Notes under the pieces: model-generated
Told to the model about the DNA's origin: nothing
What the model saw: only the letters and a program-made list of their open reading frames with translations
The model's database searches: none
Assembly (NCBI RefSeq): GCF_015291645.1
Contig: NZ_CP030055.1
Span: 62,001-126,000, forward strand
Direction of reading: 5' to 3'
DNA: 64,000 bases
Source: Bradyrhizobium sp. CCBAU 53340
Lineage (GTDB): Bacteria; Pseudomonadota; Alphaproteobacteria; Rhizobiales; Xanthobacteraceae
Made by a program: the position numbers and the translations under genes
In this document: positions 10,571-19,808 of the stretch, piece by piece
How positions within the stretch are numbered: position 1 is the first letter of the stretch
Layout of the letters: each line of letters starts with the position of its first letter

Positions 10571-11578
10571 ATGGAACAGCGCAAACTCGGGTCGAGCGGC
10601 CCCAATGTCTCCGCCCTCGGCCTCGGTTGCATGGGCATGTCCGAGGTCTATGGGCCCGCCGATCGCGGCGAGGCCATCGCCACGGTTCACGCCGCGCTCG
10701 ATGCCGGCATCACGCTGCTCGACACCGGCGATTTCTACGCCATGGGCCACAACGAGATGCTGCTGCGCGAGGCGCTGAAAGAAGTGTCGCGCGAAAAAGT
10801 GCAGATCAGCGTGAAGTATGGCGCGCTGCGTGGTCCGGCCGGCGACTTCATCGGAATGGACACGCGGCCAGCCGCGACGAAGAACTTCCTCGCCTATTCG
10901 CTGCAGCGGCTCGGCACCGACTACATCGACGTCTACCGCCCGGCGCGGCTCGATCCCAACGTGCCGATCGAAGAGACGATCGGTGGTCTCGCCGATCTCG
11001 TGAAGGCCGGCTACATCAGGCAGATCGGCCTGTCCGAGGTCCGCTCCGACACCATCCGTCGCGCACACGCCGCGCATCCGATCGTCGATCTCCAGATCGA
11101 ATACTCGCTGATCGAGCGCGGCATCGAACGCGATATTTTGAAGACCTGCCGCGAGCTCGGCATCGCCATCACCGCCTATGGCGTGCTGGCGCGCGGCCTG
11201 ATCAGCGGCCATTGGTCGAAGGAGTCAGGCAAGGTCGGCCGTGACTACCGTCTGATGACGCCACGCTTCCAGGGATCGAACCTCGATACGAATCTCGCGC
11301 TGGTGGAGCAGCTGCGCGCGATCGCCGGCGAGATCGGCGCAACGCCGGCACAGGTCGCGATCGCATGGGTCGCCGCGCAGGGCAAGGAGATCGTACCGCT
11401 GGTCGGCGCCCGCACGCGCAATCGCCTGACCGAAGCGCTCGGCGCGACCAGGGTGACGCTGACACCGGCGCATCTGGCCACGCTGGCAAAAGCCTTCCCG
11501 CCGAACGTTGCCGCCGGCACACGCTACGCGGCGGAACAGATGGCGCATCTCGACAGCGAGAAGCCGGCTATGACATAG
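10571..11578 (+). CDS. Aldo/keto reductase
   Basis: NADPH-dependent oxidoreductase, 335 residues from ATG 10571 after an AGGGAGAG Shine-Dalgarno. TIM-barrel family motifs are clear: GLGCMGMSEVYG, then the catalytic Asp and Tyr in LLDTGDFYAMG (D-x4-Y) and the Lys in SVKYG. The usual active-site His of the LYYxHR segment is not there: the sequence reads DVYRPARLDP, with Ala at that place. This variant seems to define a subgroup of the family. Divergent from a LysR regulator that likely controls it. Substrate unknown. Confidence 0.9.
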   Translation: MEQRKLGSSGPNVSALGLGCMGMSEVYGPADRGEAIATVHAALDAGITLLDTGDFYAMGHNEMLLREALKEVSREKVQISVKYGALRGPAGDFIGMDTRPAATKNFLAYSLQRLGTDYIDVYRPARLDPNVPIEETIGGLADLVKAGYIRQIGLSEVRSDTIRRAHAAHPIVDLQIEYSLIERGIERDILKTCRELGIAITAYGVLARGLISGHWSKESGKVGRDYRLMTPRFQGSNLDTNLALVEQLRAIAGEIGATPAQVAIAWVAAQGKEIVPLVGARTRNRLTEALGATRVTLTPAHLATLAKAFPPNVAAGTRYAAEQMAHLDSEKPAMT

Positions 11579-11588
11579 CCGGCTTCCA

Positions 11589-12392
11589 TCAGGTGCGATG
11601 GGCACTGAGATCGATGACCACCGGCCCGTCGCCATTGAGCGGATTGGCCGGATCGCGCGCGTAACGCAACGTCTCGAAGCGCATTGCGCGCGCATCGATC
11701 ATCAGCAGGCGGCCGACCAAACCCTCGCCGAATCCGACGATCTCGCGGATCGCCTCCAGCGCCATCATCGAGCCCATCACGCCTGCAAGCGCGCCCATGA
11801 CGCCGGCCTCGGCGCAAGCCGGCACGGTGCCCGGCGGCGGCGCCTCCGGAAACAGACAGCGATAGGTCGGATTGAATTCACCCTGCTCGTTCTTTTCGTG
11901 CGCGCGGATGGTGGTGAGCGAGCCGTCGAACGTGCCGAGCGCCGCCGTGATCAGCGGCCGCTTGGCGAAGAAGCAGGCATCGGAGGCCAGATAGCGCGTC
12001 GAGAAATTGTCGGAACCATCGAGCACGAGATCGTAATCGCCGATCAGCGAGAGCGCATTGTCGGCATTGAGCCAGGTCGCGTGACCGACGAAGGAGACGT
12101 GCGGATTGAGTTCTGCGATCCGCTCGGCTGCGCTCTCGACCTTGTGCCGGCCGATATCGGGCGTCGTATGGATTACCTGGCGCTGCAGATTGGATAACGA
12201 CACCACGTCGTCATCGACCACACCGAGCGTGCCGACGCCGGCGGCCGCCAGATACATCAGGGCGGGCGCGCCGAGCCCGCCGGCGCCGATCACCAGCACC
12301 GAGGCCCGCTTCAGCGCGGCCTGGCCGGGACCACCGACATCGCGCAGCACGATATGGCGGGCATAGCGTTCGAGTTCGTCCGGGCTCAGCAT
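11589..12392 (-). CDS. MoeB/ThiF-type adenylyltransferase (E1-like)
   Basis: 267 residues from ATG 12392; an open frame extends upstream but the E1 fold begins at MLSPDELERYARHIVLRDVG. Adenylates the C-terminal glycine of a ubiquitin-like sulphur carrier (MoaD or ThiS). ATP-binding motif VIGAGGLGAPALMYLAAAG, Arg finger region SLSNLQRQVIHT, and the conserved cysteine in VPACAEAGVMG. Zinc CxxC pairs are not seen. Neither moaD nor thiS is nearby, so MoeB and ThiF cannot be told apart here. Confidence 0.88.
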   Translation of the reverse strand: MLSPDELERYARHIVLRDVGGPGQAALKRASVLVIGAGGLGAPALMYLAAAGVGTLGVVDDDVVSLSNLQRQVIHTTPDIGRHKVESAAERIAELNPHVSFVGHATWLNADNALSLIGDYDLVLDGSDNFSTRYLASDACFFAKRPLITAALGTFDGSLTTIRAHEKNEQGEFNPTYRCLFPEAPPPGTVPACAEAGVMGALAGVMGSMMALEAIREIVGFGEGLVGRLLMIDARAMRFETLRYARDPANPLNGDGPVVIDLSAHRT

Positions 12393-12411
12393 CGTCGTAC
12401 GTTCCTCTAAA

Positions 12412-12516
12412 ACCTCATGGTGAGGAGGCGCGCAGCGCCGTCTCGAACCATGCAGGCCCCGTTGCGACAGCTCGGCCTTCAAGCTTCGAGACGCCGCTCC
12501 GCGGCTCCTCAGGATG
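12412..12516. repeat. Intergenic inverted repeat, family E (CTCATGGTGAGGAG type)
   Basis: Begins CCTCATGGTGAGGAGGCGCG and ends CGCGGCTCCTCAGGATGAGG, with inner CGTCTCGAA/TTCGAGACG arms: imperfect long inverted repeat in the divergent gap between the MoeB-like and trypsin-like genes. Confidence 0.65.
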
Positions 12517-12606
12517 AGGGTCAACACCTGAACCACCGCAACATTGTTCGCGACCAACGAGATGTGCTTCAATGGCAGCGCGTTCAATGGGCTGGCTGGA
12601 TTTGTC

Positions 12607-13968
12607 ATGAGATCGATGCTTGCGGCAACACTGATGTTGGCGTCTGCCACAGGCGCCAGCGCCCAGATGACGGCGCCACAGGTCCCCGGCGCCAGGCCGA
12701 AAGTGGTCCAGACTGTTCCGATCAAGCCGCCCGCCGTGCAAACGCCGTCGGAAACGGCCGATGCGGTGGCGCAGGCGGAACGGCTGTCACTGCAGTCCGA
12801 CCTCGCCTGGGTCGGCGAATATAACGGTGCCATCACCGGCGACGTCAGTTCGCGCATGGTCGATGCCATCAAGGAATACCAGAAGGCCAAGGGCGGCAAG
12901 CCGACCGGCGTGCTCAATCCGCAGGAGCGCGCCGCGCTCGCCGAGACCGCACGGCGCAAGCAGGACAGCGTCGGCTGGAAAATCGTAACAGAAATGACCA
13001 GCGGCGCGCGGCTCGGCATCCCCTCAAAGCTGGTGCCAAATCAGGCCACCGACGCCAATGGCTCGAAATGGACCTCACCGACCGGAACCGTGCAGGTGGT
13101 GCTCAGCCGCCGCAAGGAGGCGAGCCCGACCACAGCGAAACTCGCTGATACGGAGAAGAAGGAGCCAGCCGGGCGCAAGGTGGACTACACCGTGGTGAAG
13201 CCCGACTTCTTCGTGCTTTCAGGGTTGCAGGGCCTGAAGAAGTTTTACGTGCGTGGCACGTTCAAGGGCGACGAAGTCCGCATCATGACGATCCTGTATG
13301 ACCAGGCCATGGAGAACACGGTCGAGCCGGTCGTGATCGCGATGTCGAGCGCGTTCACTGCGTTTCCGGCGGGACCACAAGCGGGGCCGCCGCCGCGCAA
13401 GACCGTCGAATATGGCACCGGTGTTGTCGTCAGCGACGATGGCGCGATTCTCACTGACCGCCTCGTCACCGATTCCTGTCTTGCCATCACGATCGGCGGC
13501 TATGGCAACGCCGATCGCCTCGCCGAGGACAAGGAGCACGATCTCGCGCTGCTGCATATCTATGGCGCGCGTGGCCTCAAGCCGCTCAGTCTCGCGAGCG
13601 GCGCGGCGAAGACGAGCGTCGATGCCGTCGGCATCGCCGATCCCCAAAGCCAGGGCGGCGCGGCCGGCGTGTCGAGCGTCAAGGGTGCGCTGGCACCGGT
13701 CACGGCGAGCGACTCTGCCCTGTCGCCGCCACCTGCCGTCGGCTTCTCCGGCGCCCCGGCCATCGACGGCGAGGGCAAATTCGCCGGTATCGCGCTGCTG
13801 AAGCCGGCGATGGTTGCCGGACCAGCGACCACTTTAGCGCCGTCACAAGCAGTGATAGTTTCCGCAGAGACAGTGCGCGATTTCCTGAAGGCAAACGCCG
13901 TCACCGCGAATGGCACGTCGAGCGATGCGAAGGCCGCCGTCGTTCGCGTGATCTGCGTGCGGAAGTAG
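12607..13968 (+). CDS. Exported peptidoglycan-binding-like protein with degenerate trypsin domain
   Basis: 453 residues from ATG 12607, chosen because it opens a signal peptide (MRSMLAATLMLASATGASAQ). Residues about 55-120 resemble a peptidoglycan-binding_1 repeat (VGEYNGAITGDVSSRMVDAIKEYQ). Residues about 265-440 follow a chymotrypsin-like fold: GTGVVVSDDGAILTD, EHDLALLHI with Asp312, and GFSGAP with Ser381. The catalytic His of LTNxHV is replaced (LTDRLV, Leu286), so proteolysis is unlikely. A second secreted gene follows 1 bp downstream. Confidence 0.8.
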   Translation: MRSMLAATLMLASATGASAQMTAPQVPGARPKVVQTVPIKPPAVQTPSETADAVAQAERLSLQSDLAWVGEYNGAITGDVSSRMVDAIKEYQKAKGGKPTGVLNPQERAALAETARRKQDSVGWKIVTEMTSGARLGIPSKLVPNQATDANGSKWTSPTGTVQVVLSRRKEASPTTAKLADTEKKEPAGRKVDYTVVKPDFFVLSGLQGLKKFYVRGTFKGDEVRIMTILYDQAMENTVEPVVIAMSSAFTAFPAGPQAGPPPRKTVEYGTGVVVSDDGAILTDRLVTDSCLAITIGGYGNADRLAEDKEHDLALLHIYGARGLKPLSLASGAAKTSVDAVGIADPQSQGGAAGVSSVKGALAPVTASDSALSPPPAVGFSGAPAIDGEGKFAGIALLKPAMVAGPATTLAPSQAVIVSAETVRDFLKANAVTANGTSSDAKAAVVRVICVRK

Positions 13969-13969
13969 C

Positions 13970-14482
13970 ATGTTGCGGCGTCCACTATTCCTCTGCGCTG
14001 CAATTTCGACTGCGCTGCTGAGCTTTGCGGCCTGGGCACAATCGCCCGCGCTGCCGACGCCGAAGGTGGAGGAGGTGATGGTGAAGGTGGCGCTGCTGAC
14101 GCTCAACGACGCCAATCTCACCGGCAACTACAACGTCCTCTATGCGAAAATGGCGCAACCATTTCGCGAACGCTTCTCCGCTGACACGTTGAAGCGGGCG
14201 TTCAGGGATTTCTCCGGACATCACATCGATGTCATCGCCGGCATGCCGATCGTGGCGACGGAGGATCCCAGGATCGCCGACAACGGCACGCTGTTGCTGC
14301 GCGGCTATTTCGACACGACGCCTTCGCGACTGAGTTACGAGTTGGACTACGCCATGTCGGAAGGTGAATGGAAGTTGATCACGATCGACGTCAAGGTCCG
14401 ATCAACGCAGACCAATGCGAGCGCAACCGATCTGGTTGCGCGCGCCGCCGCCGATCTCGAAGGCGGCGGTGCGCGAAAATAG
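13970..14482 (+). CDS. Hypothetical secreted protein
   Basis: 170 residues with a signal peptide (MLRRPLFLCAAISTALLSFAAWA). The mature part is mixed alpha/beta and ends in a beta-strand pattern (YELDYAMSEGEWKLITIDVKV) reminiscent of NTF2-like or cystatin-like small domains, but I do not recognise a named family. It starts one base after the stop of the pseudo-trypsin gene, so the two are almost certainly translated from one mRNA and may work together in the periplasm. Confidence 0.75.
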   Translation: MLRRPLFLCAAISTALLSFAAWAQSPALPTPKVEEVMVKVALLTLNDANLTGNYNVLYAKMAQPFRERFSADTLKRAFRDFSGHHIDVIAGMPIVATEDPRIADNGTLLLRGYFDTTPSRLSYELDYAMSEGEWKLITIDVKVRSTQTNASATDLVARAAADLEGGGARK

Positions 14483-14488
14483 CAGACG

Positions 14489-16168
14489 TCAACTCAGCCT
14501 GAACCTGATCCCGCTCTTCGCAAGACCACCCGATATCCCGATCGGCGTCCCGTCCGCGCGCCAGCAGGCGGCGCCGGTCATGGTGCCGTCGTCGTGGAAG
14601 GCGATGCCGTTCATGCCGCCGGCGACAGTTGCGACCGGCTGGACCTTGTGACCGAGCGCGGTGAGTCTTGCGCGCACGGCCTCCGGCACGGCCTGCTCGA
14701 CCTCGAGCGCATTGCCTTCGGTCCATACCCGCGGCGCCTCGACCGCTTCCTGCAGGCTCATGCCATGGTCGATCAGATTGACTAGGGCCTGCATCGCGCT
14801 CGGGAAGATGCGCTTGCCCCCGGGCAGGCCCAGCGCATAGCGCAGCTTGCCGTCGCGGAGCGCCATCATCGGCGACATCGAGGTCGTCACGCGCTTGCCC
14901 GGCGCCAGCGACAGCGCATGACCCGGACGCGGGTCGAACAGGTTCATGTAATTGTTGGCGATGGCCCCTAAGCCCGGGATCATGATCTTCGCGCCAAACA
15001 GATTGTTGATGGTCTGCGTGGTCGCGACCACGTTGCCAAAACTGTCCGCCGCCGTCATGTGCGTGGTGTGCGCACTTTCGAGCTGCGTCACGCCGGCGCC
15101 AAAAGCCTGGGCGCGCGCCGGATCGATCGCGCGACGGCGCTCCTCGGCATAGGCCTTCGAGGTCAGCTTCTCCACGGGCACGCCGACATAATCAGGATCG
15201 CCGCTGGCCGCGGCGCGATCGGCGAAGGCGATCTTCAGGACCTCGGCGAGGTAATGGATGGTCTCTGACGTGCCGAAGCCGAGACCGCCGATGTCGTAGC
15301 CTTCGAGAATGTTCAGCATCTGCGCGATATGCACGCCGGAGGCCGCAGGCGGCGGCGGGCCCAAAATGGTCCACCCGCGATAGTGGGTGCGGATCGGCTG
15401 CCGCTCGACGGTCTTGTAGCTGGTGAGGTCGGTGCGACGAATGAAGCCGCCTGATTTCTCCATGTAGTCGACGAAGATGTCGCCGAGTGATCCTTCGTAA
15501 AGAGCCTTCTCGCCGTGGTCGGCGATGTAGCGAAGAGTCTTGGCATATTCCGATTGCACCACGCGCTCGCCGACCTTGAGCGGCTCGCCATCAGGCAAAT
15601 AGATCGCCGCGATCGGCTTGTCCTTGCGCATCTCGGCGGCGCTCTCGCTGATGCATTCGTGCAAGTAAGGCGTCGCCGCATAACCGCGCGCGGCATGCTT
15701 GATCGCGGGCTGCATCACGTCGGCGAGGCTCATGGTGCCGAACCTTTGCAGCGTCTCGCACCAGGCTTTCAGCGAGCCCGGCGTTGCGACCGCCTTCGGG
15801 CCGTTGAGGTTCTCGTTGCCGATAGTGTCGAACACGTCGTGAGCCGAGCCCGGCTTCGACGTATAGGTGGTGTCGCGCACCGAAGCGGGCACGGTGCTCT
15901 GGCCGTCGATGACGCGATGGCTGCCGTCGGCGAGGCGGATATGCGCCATGCCGCCGCCGATGATGCCGACCATCATCGGCTCGACCACGGTCAGCGTGAA
16001 CAGGGTCGCGATCGCGGCGTCGATCGCGTTGCCGCCGGCGGCCAGCATCTCGGCGCCGGCACTTGATGCGAGCGGATGGTTGCTCACCACCATGCCGCGG
16101 CTCGAGACCGCCGGCATCTTCTGACATTCAAAGATCGTTGCCGTTCGGTCGCGCCAGTTTCCACCCAT
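14489..16168 (-). CDS. ggt: Gamma-glutamyltransferase family protein
   Basis: Ntn-hydrolase that cleaves or transfers gamma-glutamyl groups, for example from glutathione. 559 residues with both subunits encoded. The autoprocessing threonine opens the small subunit in HTTHMTAADSFGNVV. The large subunit has VVSNHPLASSAGAEMLAAGGNAIDAA split over two conserved blocks, and GGGMAHIRL. An AGGA sequence eight bases upstream supports ATG 16168. No convincing signal peptide, so a cytoplasmic or atypically exported enzyme is possible; cephalosporin-acylase-like relatives cannot be excluded. Confidence 0.92.
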   Translation of the reverse strand: MGGNWRDRTATIFECQKMPAVSSRGMVVSNHPLASSAGAEMLAAGGNAIDAAIATLFTLTVVEPMMVGIIGGGMAHIRLADGSHRVIDGQSTVPASVRDTTYTSKPGSAHDVFDTIGNENLNGPKAVATPGSLKAWCETLQRFGTMSLADVMQPAIKHAARGYAATPYLHECISESAAEMRKDKPIAAIYLPDGEPLKVGERVVQSEYAKTLRYIADHGEKALYEGSLGDIFVDYMEKSGGFIRRTDLTSYKTVERQPIRTHYRGWTILGPPPPAASGVHIAQMLNILEGYDIGGLGFGTSETIHYLAEVLKIAFADRAAASGDPDYVGVPVEKLTSKAYAEERRRAIDPARAQAFGAGVTQLESAHTTHMTAADSFGNVVATTQTINNLFGAKIMIPGLGAIANNYMNLFDPRPGHALSLAPGKRVTTSMSPMMALRDGKLRYALGLPGGKRIFPSAMQALVNLIDHGMSLQEAVEAPRVWTEGNALEVEQAVPEAVRARLTALGHKVQPVATVAGGMNGIAFHDDGTMTGAACWRADGTPIGISGGLAKSGIRFRLS

Positions 16169-16413
16169 GCCTGATGTCCTTTTTGTTCACGATAGCGAGC
16201 ACATCACACGCAGGATTACGGGTCCAGTAATGGTACGGATTAGCTGGCATTCCTGATTCTGCCATCATCGTTAGCGTTGATTCGGACATCCGCGGTCCCC
16301 TTTGGATCGGGCAGGGCACGTCCTGAGCGAGAAGGGCTCAGCATCGAAGAAGCGATGCACGTTCGCGTGGCGTTTTTCCCGAGACCCAGGCACTCCAAAG
16401 GATTGATCTTCAA

Positions 16414-17154
16414 ATGCACACGATCGTACTGGCCACCCAAAAGGGCGGCAGTGGCAAGAGCACGCTCGCCATCGGCCTCGCGCTGGCTGCCAAGCAGGCC
16501 GGTTTCACCGTCCGTCTGATCGAGACCGACCCGCAGGGCACCCTCTCCAACTGGGCGCGCCGCCGCAACAACGATGACGTCGTCGTCGAGCCGATCTATC
16601 ACGCCGCCGATTTCGCGCCGCGGCTGAACATGCTGGCCGACAGCGGTCTGCAGCTCGCGATCGTCGACACCGCCGCCGGCCTTTCCGCCACGACCACCGC
16701 TGCGATCCGTCATTCCGATCTCTGCCTGATCCCGGCCCGCCCGAGCGTCGCCGACATCGAGGCGACCGTCTCCACCGTCAGCGTCGCGCGCGCCTGGAAG
16801 CGTCCCTACAGCTTCGTGCTGAACCAGACGCCGATCCGCGGCCAGCGCATCGACAACGCCGCCAACAGCCTCGCCGAGGAAGCCGCGCTCGATCTCGTCG
16901 AGGTGCTGGCGCGCCCGCTGATCGTGATGCGCAACGACCACCAGGACTCGCTCGCCTCGGGCCTCGCCGTCAGCGAGTTCGCGCCGAACGGCAAGTCGAC
17001 CGAGGAGGTCCGCGGCCTCTGGCGCTGGATCGAGACCCGTCTCGAGCTCGAGGCCACCAATGTCCTGATCGACCAGGTGATGTCGGCGGCGGACGGCATG
17101 CTGCACGCCGCCACCGAGCTTGCCGCGGACGAAACCACCACCCTGGCGTCCTGA
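16414..17154 (+). CDS. Orphan ParA/MinD-type ATPase
   Basis: 246 residues. Deviant Walker A motif TQKGGSGKST with the ParA signature lysine, and Walker B-like LAIVDTAAGLS. The DPQG segment (IETDPQGTLSNWARRR) is typical of ParA proteins. No parB, parS or parC-like gene is adjacent, so this is a stand-alone family member that may position a cargo other than the chromosome or a plasmid. It is read alone, with a 245-bp gap upstream. Confidence 0.88.
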   Translation: MHTIVLATQKGGSGKSTLAIGLALAAKQAGFTVRLIETDPQGTLSNWARRRNNDDVVVEPIYHAADFAPRLNMLADSGLQLAIVDTAAGLSATTTAAIRHSDLCLIPARPSVADIEATVSTVSVARAWKRPYSFVLNQTPIRGQRIDNAANSLAEEAALDLVEVLARPLIVMRNDHQDSLASGLAVSEFAPNGKSTEEVRGLWRWIETRLELEATNVLIDQVMSAADGMLHAATELAADETTTLAS

Positions 17155-17300
17155 GCGGGGCGATCGCTCAAGGCCCGGACGGGCTCTTCGCCATCCGGTG
17201 AATGAGCCCCAGCGACGAAGCGATCCGGCCACCAGCCCGGCCGGATTGCTTCGCTTCGCGTTTTCAGGCGAGGGCGAACGCGCCTCCGCCAAAGATCTCC

Positions 17301-17324
17301 AAAACAACCCCATGCACAGTAGGA
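17301..17324 (+). repeat. 24-nt dispersed element, copy 1
   Basis: Core CAACCCCATGCACAGTAG, flanked by AAAA and GA. Identical over all 24 bases to 58961-58984 on the same strand. Confidence 0.85.
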
Positions 17325-17415
17325 CCGCGTCCAGCCGCGTTTATCGCTGCGACGGCATGCAGACGTCTGACTTGTCTGGCAAAACGGCTGTTCGCGAGCG
17401 ACGGCGCTCTATCCC

Positions 17416-17495
17416 CGTCATTGCGAGCGCAGCGAAGCAATCCAGAGTCTTTCCGCAGAGGGATTCTGGATTGCTTCGCTGCGCTCGCACTGACG
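17416..17495. repeat. Long inverted repeat, family B (GTCATTGCGAGCGCAGCGAAG type)
   Basis: Arms 17416-17446 and 17465-17495 are 31 bp and match at 30 positions, separated by 18 bp. A related copy with an insertion lies at 60011-60127. Confidence 0.85.
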
Positions 17496-17522
17496 TGGTG
17501 AGGCCGTCGTCTTCGCCGAGAC

Positions 17523-18077
17523 TCACGCCCGGTCGCGCAGCCAGGCCTCACGCCGCACGATCCATCGCTCGGATTTCGACTGTCCGCCGTGATGCGGCAG
17601 CTCAATGAAGCCGACGAACTCAGCGCCGGTCTTCTGCTTGACCCTGCGCGAGGCCGCATTGGTGGCGGCGTTGCAGACGTAGAAATGATCGAGGCCGAGC
17701 GTGAGAAAGGCAAAGTCGTTCACCGCAGTGATGGCCTCCGTCATCAAGCCCCTACCCCAATAGGGCTCAGCCAGCCAGAAGCCGCGACTGCCCTTCGCGC
17801 CGTCGGCACGGGGACGGAAATGAATGTTTCCGATCGCCCCGCCATCGCTGCCCTTCAACACCAGCACCCAATGGTGGATCTCTTCGCCGGCCGCGATCTT
17901 GTCGAGCTGCAAGCGGACGAAGGTCTCCGCGCCATCAGCCGGGTATGGCCAGGGCACTACGGTCGCGAGATGCCGGATGATGTTCCAATTGTCGAAATGC
18001 CGCTGGATCGCCGGCGCGTCGAACAGCGCGAGCGGACGCAGGATCAATCGTTCGGTCTCAAGCTGCGGCGTCTGCAT
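17523..18077 (-). CDS. GNAT family acetyltransferase (RimJ/RimL type)
   Basis: 184 residues. Opens with the RimJ-like TERLILRPLALFDAPAI and carries the acetyl-CoA loop YWGRGLMTEAI, followed by the typical NAASRRVKQKTGAEFVG. Members acetylate N-terminal amines of ribosomal proteins or small molecules; the substrate here is unknown. Its start lies 6 bp from the end of mutM on the same strand, so it is probably translated from the mutM message. Confidence 0.9.
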   Translation of the reverse strand: MQTPQLETERLILRPLALFDAPAIQRHFDNWNIIRHLATVVPWPYPADGAETFVRLQLDKIAAGEEIHHWVLVLKGSDGGAIGNIHFRPRADGAKGSRGFWLAEPYWGRGLMTEAITAVNDFAFLTLGLDHFYVCNAATNAASRRVKQKTGAEFVGFIELPHHGGQSKSERWIVRREAWLRDRA

Positions 18078-18083
18078 GGCCTG

Positions 18084-18965
18084 CTACTTCTGACATTTCG
18101 AACACCAGAAGGTCGAGCGGCCGTTCTGGGTGAAGCGCTTGATCGTGCCGCCGCATCGGGGCGTCGTGCATTTCTCGCCTTCGCGGTCATAGACCTTGAA
18201 GGAATGCTGGAAATAACCGAGCTCGCCCGAGGTCTGGCGATGGTCGCGCAATGACGAGCCGCCGGCCTTGATGGCGTCGTTCAGCACGGTGTGGATGGCA
18301 CCGACCAGTCGCTTGGCGTGATCGGTTGCTTCGCCCTTCTTCGTCGACAGCGTCGCAGCGATCCGCCGTGGCGACAAATGCGAGCGATGCAGGGCTTCGC
18401 AGACATAGATGTTGCCGAGGCCGGCGACCACACGCTGATCGAGCAGCGCCGCCTTCAGGCTCGTGGTCTTGCCCGCGCAGGCACTCGCCAGCATCGCTGC
18501 GTCGAACTCATTGCCGAGCGGCTCGGGGCCGAGGTCGCGCAGCAGCGGCTCGTCCTCGAGCGCGTTGCGCGCGATCACTTTCATGTAACCGAAGCGGCGC
18601 GGATCGTTGAAGACGATGTCGGCACCCGAGGACATCCGAAACAGCACGTGGTCGTGCGCGGAGTCCTTGCCCTTGGGATAGTGAAACTCACCGGGCGCAG
18701 CCTCGTTGTCCGGCTTGATGACGCGGAATGAGCCCGACATGCCCAGATGCATCAGCAACACGTCGCCGGAGCCGAGATCAGCCATGAGATATTTTGCCCG
18801 GCGGCCGAGCCCCGTGACGATCTGTCCCTGCAGCCGGGCCACGAAATCGGGCTGGAACGGAAAGCGCAAATCGGGCCGGCGGGCCTCCGCGACCACGATT
18901 TTCGCACCCTCCATGACGGGCTGAAGACCGCGGCGGACAGTCTCGACTTCGGGCAATTCAGGCAT
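18084..18965 (-). CDS. mutM: Formamidopyrimidine-DNA glycosylase MutM (Fpg)
   Basis: Base excision repair glycosylase/AP lyase for 8-oxoguanine. 293 residues. The N-terminal catalytic proline and glutamate are in [14 protein letters not shown]. Conserved GRRAKYL, H2TH region [19 protein letters not shown], and a C-terminal zinc finger with cysteines in CTTPRC and WCSKCQK. The first pair is spaced CX4C rather than CX2C. Divergent from ubiE; a GNAT gene follows. Confidence 0.96.
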   Translation of the reverse strand: MPELPEVETVRRGLQPVMEGAKIVVAEARRPDLRFPFQPDFVARLQGQIVTGLGRRAKYLMADLGSGDVLLMHLGMSGSFRVIKPDNEAAPGEFHYPKGKDSAHDHVLFRMSSGADIVFNDPRRFGYMKVIARNALEDEPLLRDLGPEPLGNEFDAAMLASACAGKTTSLKAALLDQRVVAGLGNIYVCEALHRSHLSPRRIAATLSTKKGEATDHAKRLVGAIHTVLNDAIKAGGSSLRDHRQTSGELGYFQHSFKVYDREGEKCTTPRCGGTIKRFTQNGRSTFWCSKCQK

Positions 18966-19046
18966 GGTCAGGCATTCACCTTATGAGGGCGGTGTGATAG
19001 CGCCATTGCGCCGGCCGCGCTATGGTCGGCGTCGCGGAGTAGAGTA

Positions 19047-19808
19047 ATGGATCGGCCGGGCGAAACCACGCATTTTGGCTTCAAAGACGTTCCCCTGGGG
19101 GACAAGCAGACGCTGGTGAACGATGTGTTTCACAGCGTGGCGTCGCGCTATGATTTGATGAACGATTTGATGTCCGGCGGCCTGCACCGGGTCTGGAAGG
19201 ACATCATGATCACCGCGCTGGATCCGCCGAGGTCCGATCGGCCGTTTGCGCTGCTCGACGTTGCCGGCGGCACCGGGGATATCTCGTTCCGCGCCGCCAA
19301 GGCGGCAGGTCCGGGCTTCCATGCCACCGTCTGCGACATCAATTCCGACATGCTGGCGGTGGGCCGCGAGCGGGCCGCCAAGCGCCATCTCGAGAGCCAG
19401 GTTGATTTCGTCGAGGGCAATGCCGAAGCGCTCGCCTTCGCCGACCGCAGCTTCGACGCATATACGATCGCTTTCGGCATTCGCAACGTGCCGCGGATCG
19501 ACCTTGCGCTGCGCGAGGCCTATCGCGTGCTGAGGCCCGGCAGCCGCTTCCTGTGCCTGGAATTCTCCACCGTCGAGATGCCCGGGCTCGACAAGCTCTA
19601 TGATTTGTTCTCGTTCAAGGTGATCCCGCCGCTCGGCCGCATGGTCACGGGCGATGCCGAATCCTACCAATATCTGGTCGAATCGATCCGCAAGTTTCCG
19701 AAGCCCAACGCTTTCGCCGACATGATCCGCGAGGCCGGCTTCTCCCGCGTGAGCTGGCAGACACTGTCCGGCGGCATCGTCGCACTGCATTCGGGCTGGC
19801 GTTTGTGA
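19047..19808 (+). CDS. ubiE: Ubiquinone/menaquinone biosynthesis C-methyltransferase UbiE
   Basis: SAM-dependent methyltransferase of ubiquinone synthesis. 253 residues. The SAM site is [13 protein letters not shown]; family signatures are [21 protein letters not shown] and, near the C-terminus, [12 protein letters not shown]. The last bases overlap the GTG start of ubiB (GTGA at 19805-19808), implying translational coupling of the two ubiquinone genes. Confidence 0.96.
   Translation: MDRPGETTHFGFKDVPLGDKQTLVNDVFHSVASRYDLMNDLMSGGLHRVWKDIMITALDPPRSDRPFALLDVAGGTGDISFRAAKAAGPGFHATVCDINSDMLAVGRERAAKRHLESQVDFVEGNAEALAFADRSFDAYTIAFGIRNVPRIDLALREAYRVLRPGSRFLCLEFSTVEMPGLDKLYDLFSFKVIPPLGRMVTGDAESYQYLVESIRKFPKPNAFADMIREAGFSRVSWQTLSGGIVALHSGWRL

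Larger units (their letters stand above)
17155..17522. other. Gene-free repeat region between parA-like gene and GNAT gene
   Basis: 368 bp. Contains a 24-nt element repeated at 58961-58984 (here 17301-17324) and a long inverted repeat (17416-17495). Small frames beginning MHSR at the 24-mer lack a Shine-Dalgarno and are not called. Confidence 0.75.

Noticed and set aside
16128..16319. Possible 63-residue protein upstream of ggt
   Set aside because: It overlaps the start of ggt, whose own ATG has a good Shine-Dalgarno, and shows no family resemblance.
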